DNA of 19,819 bases from DATKEG01 sp035544515 (GTDB lineage Bacteria > Acidobacteriota > Vicinamibacteria > Fen-336): NCBI GenBank assembly GCA_035544515.1, contig DATKEG010000019.1, positions 1 through 19,819 of the forward strand, read 5' to 3'. The notes below the pieces were generated by a model. It did no database searches, was not told the DNA's origin, and worked only from the letters and a program-made list of their open reading frames with translations. A program made the position numbers and the translations under genes. Shown piece after piece: positions 6,231 through 14,905 of this stretch (within the stretch, counting starts at the first letter, position 1; every line of letters starts with the position of its first letter).

Positions 6231-8191
6231 CCTCCTTCTCCGCGGGCGCCTCGCAGGGGCGCCGCATCGGGCGCTACGTGGTGACCGGACGCATCGGCCG
6301 CGGCGGGATGGGGATGGTCTACCGCGGGTACGACGCCGGCCTGGACCGCGAGGTGGCCGTCAAGACCCTGAGCCTGGAAGCCACGCTCGAAGAGGAGCAC
6401 CGGAAGCGCTTCGAGATCGAGGCCCGCGCCGCGGCCAAGCTCCAGCATCCCAACATCGTCACCGTGTTCGAGCTGGGCGACGACCGCGGCGTGCCCTTCA
6501 TCGCCATGGAGCTCCTGGCGGGCGCGGACCTGGAAACGCTCCTGCGTTCGGGCGAGCCGCTGCTGCTGCAGGAGCAGCTCGACATCATGATCCAGGTCTG
6601 CCGCGGGCTGCACTTCGCCCACGAGCGCAAGGTCGTGCACCGGGACATCAAGCCCTCCAACATCCGCGTGCTGGAGGACGGCACGGCCAAGATCATGGAC
6701 TTCGGCATCGCCAAGCTCGCGGGCAGCGGCGTGACCAAGAGCGGGATGGTCATCGGCACCGTCCACTACATGAGCCCGGAGCAGGTGCTGGGCCGGCCGC
6801 TCGACGGGCGCAGCGACATCTTCTCGGTCGGCGTCATCCTCTACGAGCTGCTGAGCGGGAAGCGCCCCTTCACCGGAGAGAGCCCGACGGAGGTCCTCTA
6901 CAAGATCGTGCACGACGCCACGCCCACGCTGCCGGAGGGGCTGGGCGCGCCGGCCCGGGCCCTGCACGACGTCGTGGCCCGCTCCCTCGCCAAGGAGCCC
7001 GCGCAGCGGCCGGCGGCCGCCGGCCGCCTGGCGGACGAGCTGTCGCAGTTGCTGGCGGCCCACTTGCGCGACACACCTGCCGGCGCGCCCACCGAGGTCA
7101 TCGAGAGCGTGAGCCAGTGGCGGCGGCATGTGCAGGAGGGCAGGGTCGAGGAGAGCTTGCAGCGGCTGCGCGAGGTGACCCAGCGCCACCCGCAGTCGCT
7201 GGAGGCCCGGCGCGCGCTGCGCTGGGCCAGCCGGGAGATCGCGCAACGCGAGGCGCGGCCGTCCGCGCCCGACGAGTTCGCGGACCTCGACGCGAAGTTC
7301 CTCTCGGCGCCGACGCGGCGCGAGCCCGAGACGGTGCTGCACGCCGCCCCGCCGGGGCCGGCCGCCGGGCCGCCGCGCTCCGGACGGCGCGCGGACCTCA
7401 AGGTCGTGGGTGCTCTGGCCGCGGCCCTGGCGGTGCTGGTGGCGGCCGTGGCCGTCCTGCGCCAGCCGCCACGGGAGCCCTTGCCGCCCGCCAACGAGGT
7501 GACGCCGGCGCCCACTCCGGTGACCGCGGTCGCGGCCGGGCCGCAGACCCCGGCCGCCGTGGCCGAGGTGCCGCTTTCGCTGGTCTCGGACCCGACCGGC
7601 GCCGCCGTCTCCGTGGACGGCCAGACCGTGCGCGGAACGACGCCACTGAGCGTGCCGATCGATCCGACGGTCAGCCATCGGATCGTGGTCTGGCGCGACG
7701 GGTACGCCTCCCAGGAGCTGCGTACCGAGGCCGGGCGGGCCCCCCCGGAGCTGCGGGTCAGGCTGCAGTCGCTCAGCCCGCCGGGCAAGCTCGCGGTGAC
7801 GGCCGCGTATCCGGTGGACGTCGTCTGGCGGGGGCGGGTGCTCGCCCGCGGCCAGACCGCGCCGGAGGTCTCGCTGCCCTCGGGGCCGCAGGTGGTGACG
7901 CTGGTGGCCGCGGCCCATTTTCTCAGGCTCGACGTGCCGGTCGAGGTACGGGCCTCCGAGTCGGTCTCCGTCTCCGCGCCCCCCCTCGGGCGGCTCAACA
8001 TCCGGGCGCAACCCGACAACTGTCGCGTGTTCATCGACGGCGCGTTCGTGGACTATCCCCCCATCCTCGAGAAGCAGGTGGCGGTGGGGAAACATGCGGT
8101 GGCGTTCGAATGGCCCGACGGCGCGCGCCGCGAGCATCCGGTGGAGGTGACCGTCCGCGCGCCGGCCTACGTGACCGGACGCAAGGACTAG
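6227..8191 (+). CDS. Transmembrane Ser/Thr protein kinase with PEGA-like repeats
   Basis: The 654-residue protein carries a Hanks-type kinase domain (about 17-275): glycine loop GRIGRGGMG (21-29), VAVK Lys46, HRDIKPSN with Asp140, DFG Asp158, an activation loop with Thr170, Ser172 and Thr178, and the YMSPE P+1 segment. It is an RD kinase with all key residues, so it should be active. A helical TPR-like juxtamembrane segment (about 293-345) follows, then one membrane helix at about 392-412. The extracytoplasmic part has a clear PEGA repeat (about 448-513, SDPTGAAVSVDG) and two weaker ones (about 520-575 and 588-645, the latter with DNCRVFIDG). PEGA domains are thought to bind surface structures. 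The exported neighbour at 9690 also has PEGA repeats. GTG 6227 overlaps the phosphatase stop. Confidence 0.93.
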   Translation: MTSFSAGASQGRRIGRYVVTGRIGRGGMGMVYRGYDAGLDREVAVKTLSLEATLEEEHRKRFEIEARAAAKLQHPNIVTVFELGDDRGVPFIAMELLAGADLETLLRSGEPLLLQEQLDIMIQVCRGLHFAHERKVVHRDIKPSNIRVLEDGTAKIMDFGIAKLAGSGVTKSGMVIGTVHYMSPEQVLGRPLDGRSDIFSVGVILYELLSGKRPFTGESPTEVLYKIVHDATPTLPEGLGAPARALHDVVARSLAKEPAQRPAAAGRLADELSQLLAAHLRDTPAGAPTEVIESVSQWRRHVQEGRVEESLQRLREVTQRHPQSLEARRALRWASREIAQREARPSAPDEFADLDAKFLSAPTRREPETVLHAAPPGPAAGPPRSGRRADLKVVGALAAALAVLVAAVAVLRQPPREPLPPANEVTPAPTPVTAVAAGPQTPAAVAEVPLSLVSDPTGAAVSVDGQTVRGTTPLSVPIDPTVSHRIVVWRDGYASQELRTEAGRAPPELRVRLQSLSPPGKLAVTAAYPVDVVWRGRVLARGQTAPEVSLPSGPQVVTLVAAAHFLRLDVPVEVRASESVSVSAPPLGRLNIRAQPDNCRVFIDGAFVDYPPILEKQVAVGKHAVAFEWPDGARREHPVEVTVRAPAYVTGRKD

Positions 8192-8193
8192 CC

Positions 8194-9675
8194 ATGCGGC
8201 TTCCCACGGCCGTGACCCTCCTCCTCGCCCTGCTGCCCCTGCCGGCGCCGGCCCAGACCTCGCCCGACGACCAGGCCCGCCGCCTGCTCGAGGACGGCCG
8301 GACGTACCGCAAGGAAGGCAAGGCCAAGCAGGCGCTCGACAACTTCAACACCATCGTCACCGGGTTCCCGGACACGGACTCGGTGGACGACGCGCTGCTC
8401 GAGATCGGACGCTACCACGTCGAGGTCGAGGGCGACTCCGCGCGCGCGCGGGAGGCGTTCGAGCACGTGGCGCAGCGCTATCCCCAGAGCGACGGCGCCC
8501 CTGGCGCGTACTACTACCTCGGCCGTCTCACGCTGCAAGGAGCGCCAACCACCGCTGCCCTCGAGGATGCCATGGCGCAGTTCGCGCGCGTGCAGCGGCT
8601 CTATCCGCGCAGCGCCTGGGTGCCGCAGGCGCTCTACGGCACGGCCATGGTGCACCGGCGCGCGGGGCGGCTCGCCGAGGCGGCCGACGCGGGCCGGCGG
8701 GTGGCGCTCGAGTACCCCAACAGCGACGCGGCGCCGGGCGCGCACTTCCAGGTGGGCGAGGCCCTGGCCCTCCTGGGCGAGCCGCGGCCGGCCATGGAGG
8801 AGTTCCAGCGGATCCGCAACCGTTTCCCGGCGAGCGAGTGGGCGCCGCGCGCGCTCGACCGCATCACCGCGCTCTATCGGCTCTACGGGGGCCCCAAGCC
8901 CGCGTTCACGCTCGACGGCTCCTACGCCGTGGCGGCGGGGGACGTCGGCAAGGACGTGCGCGCCCTGCTCATGACGCCCGCGCGCACGCTGTGGGTGGCG
9001 TCCGAGAAGGTGAAGGCGGCCGTGCCCTTCGGCGCGGACGGCAAGATCGGGGCCAGCCGGCCGGCCATGGATCCCCGCAGCCTCGCCCTCACGCCCGACG
9101 GCGAGCTGGTGGTGGCCGCCAAGCTGGCGGTGCGGCTGGGGCCGAGGAACATCAAGAGCTTCACGCTACCCACGGAGAATCCCGCGCAGAAGGACCCGCT
9201 CGACCGCATCGAGGCGGCCGTGCTCACGCCCGGAGGGTCGATCCTGGTCGCCGATGGCAAGCGCAAGCGCGTCTACCGCTTCGACGGGCAGGACAAGTAC
9301 CTGGGACCCTTCCCCGACGACAGGGAGCGCGAGATCTCCCGCATGACGCTCGACGGCGAGGGCGGGATCGTGCTCCTGGACCGCGACCGGCGGACGGTGA
9401 GCGTGGTCGACGAGGGCGGGCGCGTGCTGCGGACGCAGGCCCTGCGCGGCGCCGGCTTCGACCTGCGCAAGCCGTCGGACGTGGCGGTCGACCCCTTCCT
9501 CAACCTCTACGTCGCGGACGAGGACGGCGGCGTGCACATCTTCGCGCCGGCCGGACATCTGCTCGGCACGATCACCGGCGGCGAGCTGCGCAAGCCGGTG
9601 GCGATCACGCTCGATCCGGCGGGGGCGGTCCTGGTGTACGACGACCGGGCGCAGAAGGTGCTGCGCTACCGGTAG
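8194..9675 (+). CDS. Exported TPR and beta-propeller (NHL-like) protein
   Basis: The 493-residue protein begins with a signal peptide (hydrophobic core about 5-18, likely cut after APA at residue 20). Residues about 25-230 are TPR-like repeats of the kind seen in CpoB/YbgF and BamD-type proteins, with recurrent F..YP.S..AP.A.Y.LG patterns (HVAQRYPQSDGAPGAYYYLG, RVALEYPNSDAAPGAHFQVG). Residues about 245-493 look like a six-bladed NHL/SMP-type propeller with repeated DP.G.L.VAD elements such as LTPGGSILVADGKRKRVYRF and VDPFLNLYVADEDGG. No catalytic motif is seen; it is most likely a periplasmic scaffold or ligand sensor. It starts 2 bases after the kinase stop, so cotranscription with the kinase is likely and it could carry the extracytoplasmic signal. 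The fold calls are by eye. Confidence 0.85.
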   Translation: MRLPTAVTLLLALLPLPAPAQTSPDDQARRLLEDGRTYRKEGKAKQALDNFNTIVTGFPDTDSVDDALLEIGRYHVEVEGDSARAREAFEHVAQRYPQSDGAPGAYYYLGRLTLQGAPTTAALEDAMAQFARVQRLYPRSAWVPQALYGTAMVHRRAGRLAEAADAGRRVALEYPNSDAAPGAHFQVGEALALLGEPRPAMEEFQRIRNRFPASEWAPRALDRITALYRLYGGPKPAFTLDGSYAVAAGDVGKDVRALLMTPARTLWVASEKVKAAVPFGADGKIGASRPAMDPRSLALTPDGELVVAAKLAVRLGPRNIKSFTLPTENPAQKDPLDRIEAAVLTPGGSILVADGKRKRVYRFDGQDKYLGPFPDDREREISRMTLDGEGGIVLLDRDRRTVSVVDEGGRVLRTQALRGAGFDLRKPSDVAVDPFLNLYVADEDGGVHIFAPAGHLLGTITGGELRKPVAITLDPAGAVLVYDDRAQKVLRYR

Positions 9676-9689
9676 GCGTGGAGGCGAAC

Positions 9690-11876
9690 ATGAAGACCAG
9701 CCGGGGCAGGGGACGGGTGGCGGCCGTGGTCGGGGTCCTGGCCCTCGCGGGGGCGGCCAGCGCGGCCGCGCAGGCGCCGCCGGCCGAGGCCGCGCAGCGC
9801 GAGCTGCAGGGCGCGCAGGAGCTCCTGGCCCGCGCCGTGACCGAGTTCGACGGGCCCCAGCAGAGCCGATCGATCGTTCTCCTCGACGAGATCATCGCCC
9901 GGCTCGACCTGCTCCGCGTGCAGGGGGCCCTGCCCCCGTCCGGCCGCGAGGTCCTGGCCCAGGCCTACGAGCTGCGGGGCCGCGCCTACTACACGATCGG
10001 GCTGCCGGACAAGGCGGCGGAGAGCTTCCGCTCGCTCGTGCAGTTCCAGCCGCAGTATGGGCTCTCTCCCGACCGCGTCTCTCCCAAGATCGTGGACTTC
10101 TTCAACTCGGTGAAGAAGGCCCTGGTCGGATACCTGGCCGTCTCCAGCAAGCCCGCGGGTGCGCGCGTCTCGCTGGGCGGCGAGTTCCTGGCCCTGACCG
10201 ACTTCTTTCCCCTCGACGTGCTGGCCGGAGAGTACATCGTGGAGATCAGCCGCGAGGGCTACCAGACGGAGACCCGCAACCTCAGCATCGCGCCGCAGGC
10301 CACCGAGACGCTGGAGGTCGAGCTGCGGCGGACGCTGGCCAGCCTGTTCGTGATCACGGAGCCGGCCGGCGTCGAGGTGTGGATCAACGGGCAGCTCGAG
10401 GCGACCACGTCGGGTTCGCTGGCCCCGGACCAGGTCGAGCTGGCCCGCGCCGCCGGGCTGGATCCGTCGCGCTCCTCGGCCCGCACCGAGATCGCCAACC
10501 TGTCGCTCGGCTCGCACGTGATCGAGTTCCAGAAGAAGTGCTACGAGCCGGTCAAGCAGACGCTGGATCTCGCCGAGCCCCGCGATTACGACCCCGCGCC
10601 GGTGAAGCTCGGCGAGTCCACCGGCTCGCTGCGCCTGACCTCGGACCCGCCAGGCGGGAGGATCTTCCTCGACGGCGAGGCGATGGGCGTCACCCCCAGG
10701 GACCTGAACCAGGTCTGCTCGGGCAAGCACCGGGTCGAGGTGAAGCACCCCTCAGGCCGCTTCATACAGGACCTCGTGCTGGCCAAGGACGCCGCCCTCA
10801 CCCTCGACTGTCCGATCCGCCCGAGCCTGGCCTTCCTGGGCGTGGTGGCGGAGAGCGCGGGTGGGGAACGGGTGCTCGGCGATGCCGAGGAGCGGATCGT
10901 CGAGAACCTGAGCCGGATCAGCAGCCTCAACTTCATCCGCGCGCCGCGGGAGACGGTGGACCGCATCCTGGAGCTGGAGAAGCTGACGCGCCGGGGGCTC
11001 ATCCCGGGCGAGGGCGCGGACGCCGACCTCATCCGGAAGGTGACGGAGAGGCTCGCGGCCGCGCTCGAGGTCCAGGGCTTCCTCATCGCGCGCCTGCCCG
11101 AGGAGAAGCTGCAGCGCACCGCGGTGCTGCACCTGCTCGCCGCGGGGAACACGACTTCGGATCCCTGGAGCGTGACCCTGGGCGAGACCGCGTCCTTCCT
11201 GCGGTTCATGGACGCGCTCGACCAGAAGGCACAGCTGTACCGGCCCTGGACCGGGCTGATCACCGTGGACACCCTGCTCCACGAGGGCGTGCCCGTGCTG
11301 CGCGTGGTGCCCGGCTCTCCCGCAGCGAAAGCGGGCATACAGCCCGGCGAGGTCGTGGTGGCCGCGGACGGCCGGCCGATCAAGCAGACCGCGGATCTGC
11401 TGGCCGTGGTGGCGGACAAACAGCCGGAGGAGAAGGTGACGCTGCAGCTCACGGGCGGCGTGGCCCCGCGAACCCTCGACCTCGGGCTCGACCAGACGGC
11501 GCAAGAGATACCGCTCAACGATCCCTCGCTGCTCTACAACAAGGTAATGATGGATCTCCGGCACCAGGTCGAAGGGTATCCGGGCACGGAGGAGGCCGCG
11601 TTCGCCCGCTTGAACCTGGCGCTCTCGGCCATGCACTTCGGCGACTTCGCGGCCGCGCACGAGCACCTGCTCAAGGCCAGGTCCGAGCTGCCGCAGAGGC
11701 CCGGGATCTCCCAGGGGACTGCGCTCTACTATCTCGGCCTGGCCCTGGAGAGGCTCGGGTACAAGAAGGAGGCGGCCGACGCCTACCGCGCCGCCGCCGC
11801 GGCCAAGGACGCGACGCTGTTCAACAACGACGGCCCCGGCGTGGCGGCGCTGGCCGCCCGGCGGGGCGGGTCGTAG
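9690..11876 (+). CDS. Exported PEGA / PDZ / TPR multidomain protein
   Basis: ATG 9690 follows GGAGG (9680-9684) at good spacing, preferred over GTG 9678. The 728 residues begin with a signal peptide (about 1-28). A helical/TPR region spans 30-140. PEGA-like repeats follow at about 146-212 (SSKPAGARVSLGGEF), 217-292 (TEPAGVEVWING, interrupted by an insert of about 30 residues) and 312-373 (SDPPGGRIFLDGEAMGVTP). A mixed alpha/beta region (about 378-520) has no confident match but vaguely resembles CsgG/TolB-N-type folds. A PDZ domain (about 530-600, VVPGSPAAKAGIQPGEVVVAADG) has no protease domain attached. A C-terminal TPR pair lies at about 630-705. It is probably a periplasmic or surface scaffold. 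Sharing PEGA repeats with the operon's kinase suggests a common ligand or assembly. Confidence 0.83.
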   Translation: MKTSRGRGRVAAVVGVLALAGAASAAAQAPPAEAAQRELQGAQELLARAVTEFDGPQQSRSIVLLDEIIARLDLLRVQGALPPSGREVLAQAYELRGRAYYTIGLPDKAAESFRSLVQFQPQYGLSPDRVSPKIVDFFNSVKKALVGYLAVSSKPAGARVSLGGEFLALTDFFPLDVLAGEYIVEISREGYQTETRNLSIAPQATETLEVELRRTLASLFVITEPAGVEVWINGQLEATTSGSLAPDQVELARAAGLDPSRSSARTEIANLSLGSHVIEFQKKCYEPVKQTLDLAEPRDYDPAPVKLGESTGSLRLTSDPPGGRIFLDGEAMGVTPRDLNQVCSGKHRVEVKHPSGRFIQDLVLAKDAALTLDCPIRPSLAFLGVVAESAGGERVLGDAEERIVENLSRISSLNFIRAPRETVDRILELEKLTRRGLIPGEGADADLIRKVTERLAAALEVQGFLIARLPEEKLQRTAVLHLLAAGNTTSDPWSVTLGETASFLRFMDALDQKAQLYRPWTGLITVDTLLHEGVPVLRVVPGSPAAKAGIQPGEVVVAADGRPIKQTADLLAVVADKQPEEKVTLQLTGGVAPRTLDLGLDQTAQEIPLNDPSLLYNKVMMDLRHQVEGYPGTEEAAFARLNLALSAMHFGDFAAAHEHLLKARSELPQRPGISQGTALYYLGLALERLGYKKEAADAYRAAAAAKDATLFNNDGPGVAALAARRGGS

Positions 11877-11882
11877 GGCGGC

Positions 11883-12227
11883 ATGGCGGATCGCGCCCCC
11901 GAGCCGCCGCCGTCGCGACTGGTCTGGGAGAGACCGGACGGGTCGCGCCTGGATTTTCCACTGGCCCCGCGGCCCCTCGTGGTGGGGCGTGACGAAGACG
12001 CCGACATCCGCGTGAACGAGCCGCTGGTGTCGAAAGCGCACGCACGCATCGAGCCGAGGGGCTCCGCGTACGTCGTGTACGACCTGGGGTCCACGAACCT
12101 GACGCGGGTGAACGGGGAGGTCGTCTACGAGCGCGAGCTGAAGCACGGGGACGAGGTACGCTTCGCCCGGGCCACGTGCCGGTTTCTCGTGGACCCCGGC
12201 CCGGATCCCGTGGGCGAGGGCGCCTAG
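11883..12227 (+). CDS. Single-domain FHA protein
   Basis: The 114 residues are essentially one FHA domain (about 30-103): VVGRDEDADI with Gly35-Arg36, then LVSKAHARI with Ser50 and His53, then YDLGSTNLTRVNG with Asn72 and Asn77. These are the phosphothreonine-binding positions, so it is predicted to read the product of the Ser/Thr kinase encoded upstream. The usual Gly of STNGT is Leu here (STNLT), a modest departure in a binding loop. There is no effector domain, signal peptide or membrane segment, so it probably works as an adaptor. It lies 6 bases after the previous gene, ends the plus-strand run, and faces the minus-strand EAL gene with a 33-bp gap. Confidence 0.9.
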   Translation: MADRAPEPPPSRLVWERPDGSRLDFPLAPRPLVVGRDEDADIRVNEPLVSKAHARIEPRGSAYVVYDLGSTNLTRVNGEVVYERELKHGDEVRFARATCRFLVDPGPDPVGEGA

Positions 12228-12260
12228 CCGCGGCCCCTGGGCGCACCGGGTGGACCGGGG

Positions 12261-13511
12261 TCAGGCCGGGCCGGGCCCGGAGGGCTCGGGCCCCGCTTCG
12301 GGACGGGCCAGCAGATAGCCCTGGCCCCAGTCCACACCCATCTCCTGCAGCACCGCGGCCTCGCCCTCCGTCTGGATGCCTTCCGCGATGACCTCGGCCC
12401 CGATGCCCTTGCCCATGGTGATGAGGGCCTTCACCATTTCGCGGTTCACGAGGCTGACGTGGACGTCGCGGACGAGGGCGATGTCGATCTTGAGGAACGT
12501 CGGCTTCAGGCGCGCGATGGACTCCAGCCCGGAGTATCCCGCGCCCACGTCGTCGACCGCGAACGACATGCCGAGGTCGGTGAAGTAGGCCATCGCCTCG
12601 CGGAAGAGCGTGTAGTTGTCGATGACGAGCTTTTCCGTGATTTCGATGACGATGCGGTGGGGGGAGACCTGCGCCAGGTCCAGGAACTCGATCAGCGGGC
12701 GGCCGCGGAACTGCGGGTCGCGTATGGTGGCGGGGAGGGTGTTCACGAAGATCTTGGCGTTGGTCGGGATCCGGCCCGACGAAAGCAGCGCGCGCCGGCG
12801 GCAGAGACGGTCCAGCTCGACGAGCAGGTGGTGATCGTGGGCCGCGCCGAACAGGGCGTCGGCGCCCTCCAGGCCCGAGCCGCGAGGGCCGCGCGAGAGG
12901 GCCTCGAAGCCCAGCACCTGCCGCGTGGCGATGTTCATGATCGGCTGGTAGGCGGTGATCACGCGCTCGCGCAGGATCACGTCGAGCAGCCGGTCGCGCA
13001 CGACGTAGTGCTCCACCATCCGCAAGTGGCGGGCCATGTCGAGCGCCGCACGGAACGCGCTGCGCACGAGCCGGTCGGTGTGGACCAGGGGATTGTAGAC
13101 GGCCATGGCGTAGCCGACCTCGATGTCCGGGGCGCTCTTGCGGTAGGGAAACGCGCAGCGGGCCAGGCTGGGCACGAGCGAGCGCTGCACACGGGACTGG
13201 ACGATGCGCAGGTCCGCCGGCGAGGTGGGCAGGGCGCGGCGCCGCTTGCGGGCCAGGAAGAGGACGAAGCGCAGCCCGCGCGGGCGGTCGAGGGAGAGTA
13301 TGTCCTCCTCCCGGTAGTCCTTGCCCCGCTGCTCCTGCAGGACGGACAGCAGGCGCTTGCGGACCTCCTCGTAGGCGGCGATGCCGTAGTCGTCCTCGAT
13401 GCTGGCCAGGGAGGAGGCATCGATGACGAGCAGCCCCTGGCTGCCCCGCTCCGTCAGCTCCTGCGCGACTTCCGTGAGGTGATGGTGATACGGCGGCAGG
13501 GCCTCCGTCAT
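12261..13511 (-). CDS. EAL-domain c-di-GMP phosphodiesterase with degenerate GGDEF
   Basis: The 416-residue soluble protein has an N-terminal GGDEF-like fold (about 20-165) whose signature is lost: the loop reads RGLRF (78-82), so it cannot be a cyclase. The EAL domain (about 180-402) keeps every metal and catalytic position: EAL Glu203, Asn257, Glu290, Asp320-Asp321, Lys341, Glu377 and Gln397. The spacings match known enzymes (Glu to Asp 30, Lys to Glu 36, Lys to Gln 56). The dimer-loop motif reads DDVGAGYS rather than DDFGAGYS. It should hydrolyse c-di-GMP to pGpG. It is the last gene of the histidine kinase/receiver operon and a paralogue of its neighbour. With no sensor of its own, it probably depends on protein partners. 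Confidence 0.88.
   Translation of the reverse strand: MTEALPPYHHHLTEVAQELTERGSQGLLVIDASSLASIEDDYGIAAYEEVRKRLLSVLQEQRGKDYREEDILSLDRPRGLRFVLFLARKRRRALPTSPADLRIVQSRVQRSLVPSLARCAFPYRKSAPDIEVGYAMAVYNPLVHTDRLVRSAFRAALDMARHLRMVEHYVVRDRLLDVILRERVITAYQPIMNIATRQVLGFEALSRGPRGSGLEGADALFGAAHDHHLLVELDRLCRRRALLSSGRIPTNAKIFVNTLPATIRDPQFRGRPLIEFLDLAQVSPHRIVIEITEKLVIDNYTLFREAMAYFTDLGMSFAVDDVGAGYSGLESIARLKPTFLKIDIALVRDVHVSLVNREMVKALITMGKGIGAEVIAEGIQTEGEAAVLQEMGVDWGQGYLLARPEAGPEPSGPGPA
12273..12293. terminator. GC hairpin near the convergent gene ends (possible terminator)
   Basis: GGGCCCG and CGGGCCC make a perfect 7-bp stem with a 7-base loop, 46 bases past the FHA stop. It lies inside the last codons of the minus-strand EAL gene. 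No T-run follows on either strand, so intrinsic termination is doubtful. In such GC-rich DNA it may simply reflect Pro/Gly codons. Confidence 0.25.
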
Positions 13512-13579
13512 TCAGCGGCCAGGGAGCCCGCCCGGGGCCGAAGCGCCGGCCGCCCGTGGCGGAAGCGGGGCGGCCAGGC

Positions 13580-14905
13580 TCACGGGGCGGGCGCCCCCTC
13601 GACCGGGAGCACCACCGGCGGCGCGAGGTAGCGGCCCTGGCCCAGGGGGACGCCCATCTCGCGCACCGTGTTCAGCTCCGGCTCGATCTCGATGCCCTCG
13701 GCGATCACGCGCGCGCCGATCTTGGCGGCAAGGTCGACCAGTGTCTCCAGCAGGCTGCGCTTGATCACGTTGCGGTCGATCTGGCGCACCAGGGAGATGT
13801 CGAACTTCAGGTAATCGGGCTCCACGTCCACGAGGGCCTGGAGGCTCGAGTACCCGGCCCCCATGTCGTCGATGGCGATGCCGAAACCCTCCCGCTTGAG
13901 GTGGCGCAGGAGCTGGCGGTAGGGCTCGCGCTCCTCGACCGCCATGCGCTCCGTGATCTCCAGCACCACGTCACGGTGGTCGAGGCCGTGCCCCTCGACC
14001 TGGCGGACGAACTCGGTACCCGCGACCTCGGGGTCGCCGAGGGCGCGGGCCGACGTGTTCAAGAAGAGCTTGGTCCCGGGCTTGAGGTGGCGCATCACGG
14101 AGCTCAAGGCCTGCTGCCGGCACAGCCGCTCGAGGTCCAGCAGACGGCCCGTGCGCTCGGCCAGGGCGAAGAGGTGCTCGGCGTCCTCGAAGGGCCCCCC
14201 CGCCGGCCCGCGGCTGAACACCTCGTGTCCGAGCACCTCGAGCGTGTTGAGGTCGAGGATGGGTTGATAGAGCGTGACCAGGCCACGGCACCCGATCATC
14301 TGGTCGAGTCCCTGCGCCCGTCGGTCCTCCTCGCGCGTGCGGTGGCGCAGGCTCATGAGCATCGCCTCGTCCAGGGCGCGATGTATGGAGCGCTCCGCGC
14401 GCAGCATGGGATCGCGGTACATCTGGGCCCAGCCCTCGTGGAAGTCCACGTGGGGCCGCAGCACCTCGGGCACGGCGCCGGAGAGCGCGCCTTCGACCTT
14501 GTCGCGCAGCCGCTTCACTCGCGCCTCGAGCGACCCGGGATCCGCGGAGTCGCCCGCGCGCATGAACACCAGGAACTTGTCGCTGCGCACGCTCATCACC
14601 GCCAACACGTCGCGCGGCCCGAGCACGCCGTCCGTCCTCAGCGAGAGCAGGGCCCGGGCGAACCCGCGCACGACCTCGTCGTAGGCCTGCCAGCCGTGCA
14701 CGGCCTCGAGCTCGCCCTCGCCGCCGAGGTCGAGGTAGACCAGGGCCAGCGTGCCGCGCTCCTCCATCAGGCGGCGCACGTCGTCGAGCACCGCCGAGAG
14801 CGTGGGCAGACCCGTGTTGCCGTCCAGGACGTGGCTTTTGAAGCGGAGCCACTCCGCGCGGAGGCGGAAGTAGTCGGCCTCCTGCGGAGGCGCGGGTCGC
14901 GTCAT
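13580..14905 (-). CDS. EAL-domain c-di-GMP phosphodiesterase with degenerate GGDEF (paralogue)
   Basis: The 441-residue protein has the same plan as the next gene in the operon. Its GGDEF-like N-terminal domain (about 30-190) has RSDKF (107-111) in place of GGDEF, so no cyclase activity is expected; it may still bind GTP or a partner. The EAL domain (about 205-430) reads EVF instead of EAL but keeps Glu228, Asn283, Glu316, Asp346-Asp347, Lys367, Glu403 and Gln423 at the expected spacing, so phosphodiesterase activity is plausible. The substituted EVF may lower activity. Its ATG overlaps the receiver gene's stop (ATGA), implying translational coupling and a functional link to that receiver. 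A 68-base gap separates it from the second EAL gene. Confidence 0.88.
   Translation of the reverse strand: MTRPAPPQEADYFRLRAEWLRFKSHVLDGNTGLPTLSAVLDDVRRLMEERGTLALVYLDLGGEGELEAVHGWQAYDEVVRGFARALLSLRTDGVLGPRDVLAVMSVRSDKFLVFMRAGDSADPGSLEARVKRLRDKVEGALSGAVPEVLRPHVDFHEGWAQMYRDPMLRAERSIHRALDEAMLMSLRHRTREEDRRAQGLDQMIGCRGLVTLYQPILDLNTLEVLGHEVFSRGPAGGPFEDAEHLFALAERTGRLLDLERLCRQQALSSVMRHLKPGTKLFLNTSARALGDPEVAGTEFVRQVEGHGLDHRDVVLEITERMAVEEREPYRQLLRHLKREGFGIAIDDMGAGYSSLQALVDVEPDYLKFDISLVRQIDRNVIKRSLLETLVDLAAKIGARVIAEGIEIEPELNTVREMGVPLGQGRYLAPPVVLPVEGAPAP

Noticed and set aside
5732..8137. Antisense open frame of about 800 codons opposite the phosphatase and kinase
   Set aside because: Mirror frame of genes with intact catalytic motifs; composition is shadow-like and no domain is seen.
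10379..11992. Second plus-strand frame over the PEGA/PDZ gene
   Set aside because: Arg/Gly/Pro-rich shadow frame with no domain, unlike the frame starting at 9690.
12261..14905. Diguanylate cyclase activity for the GGDEF-like domains
   Set aside because: Both signature loops are lost (RGLRF and RSDKF), so they cannot be typical cyclases.
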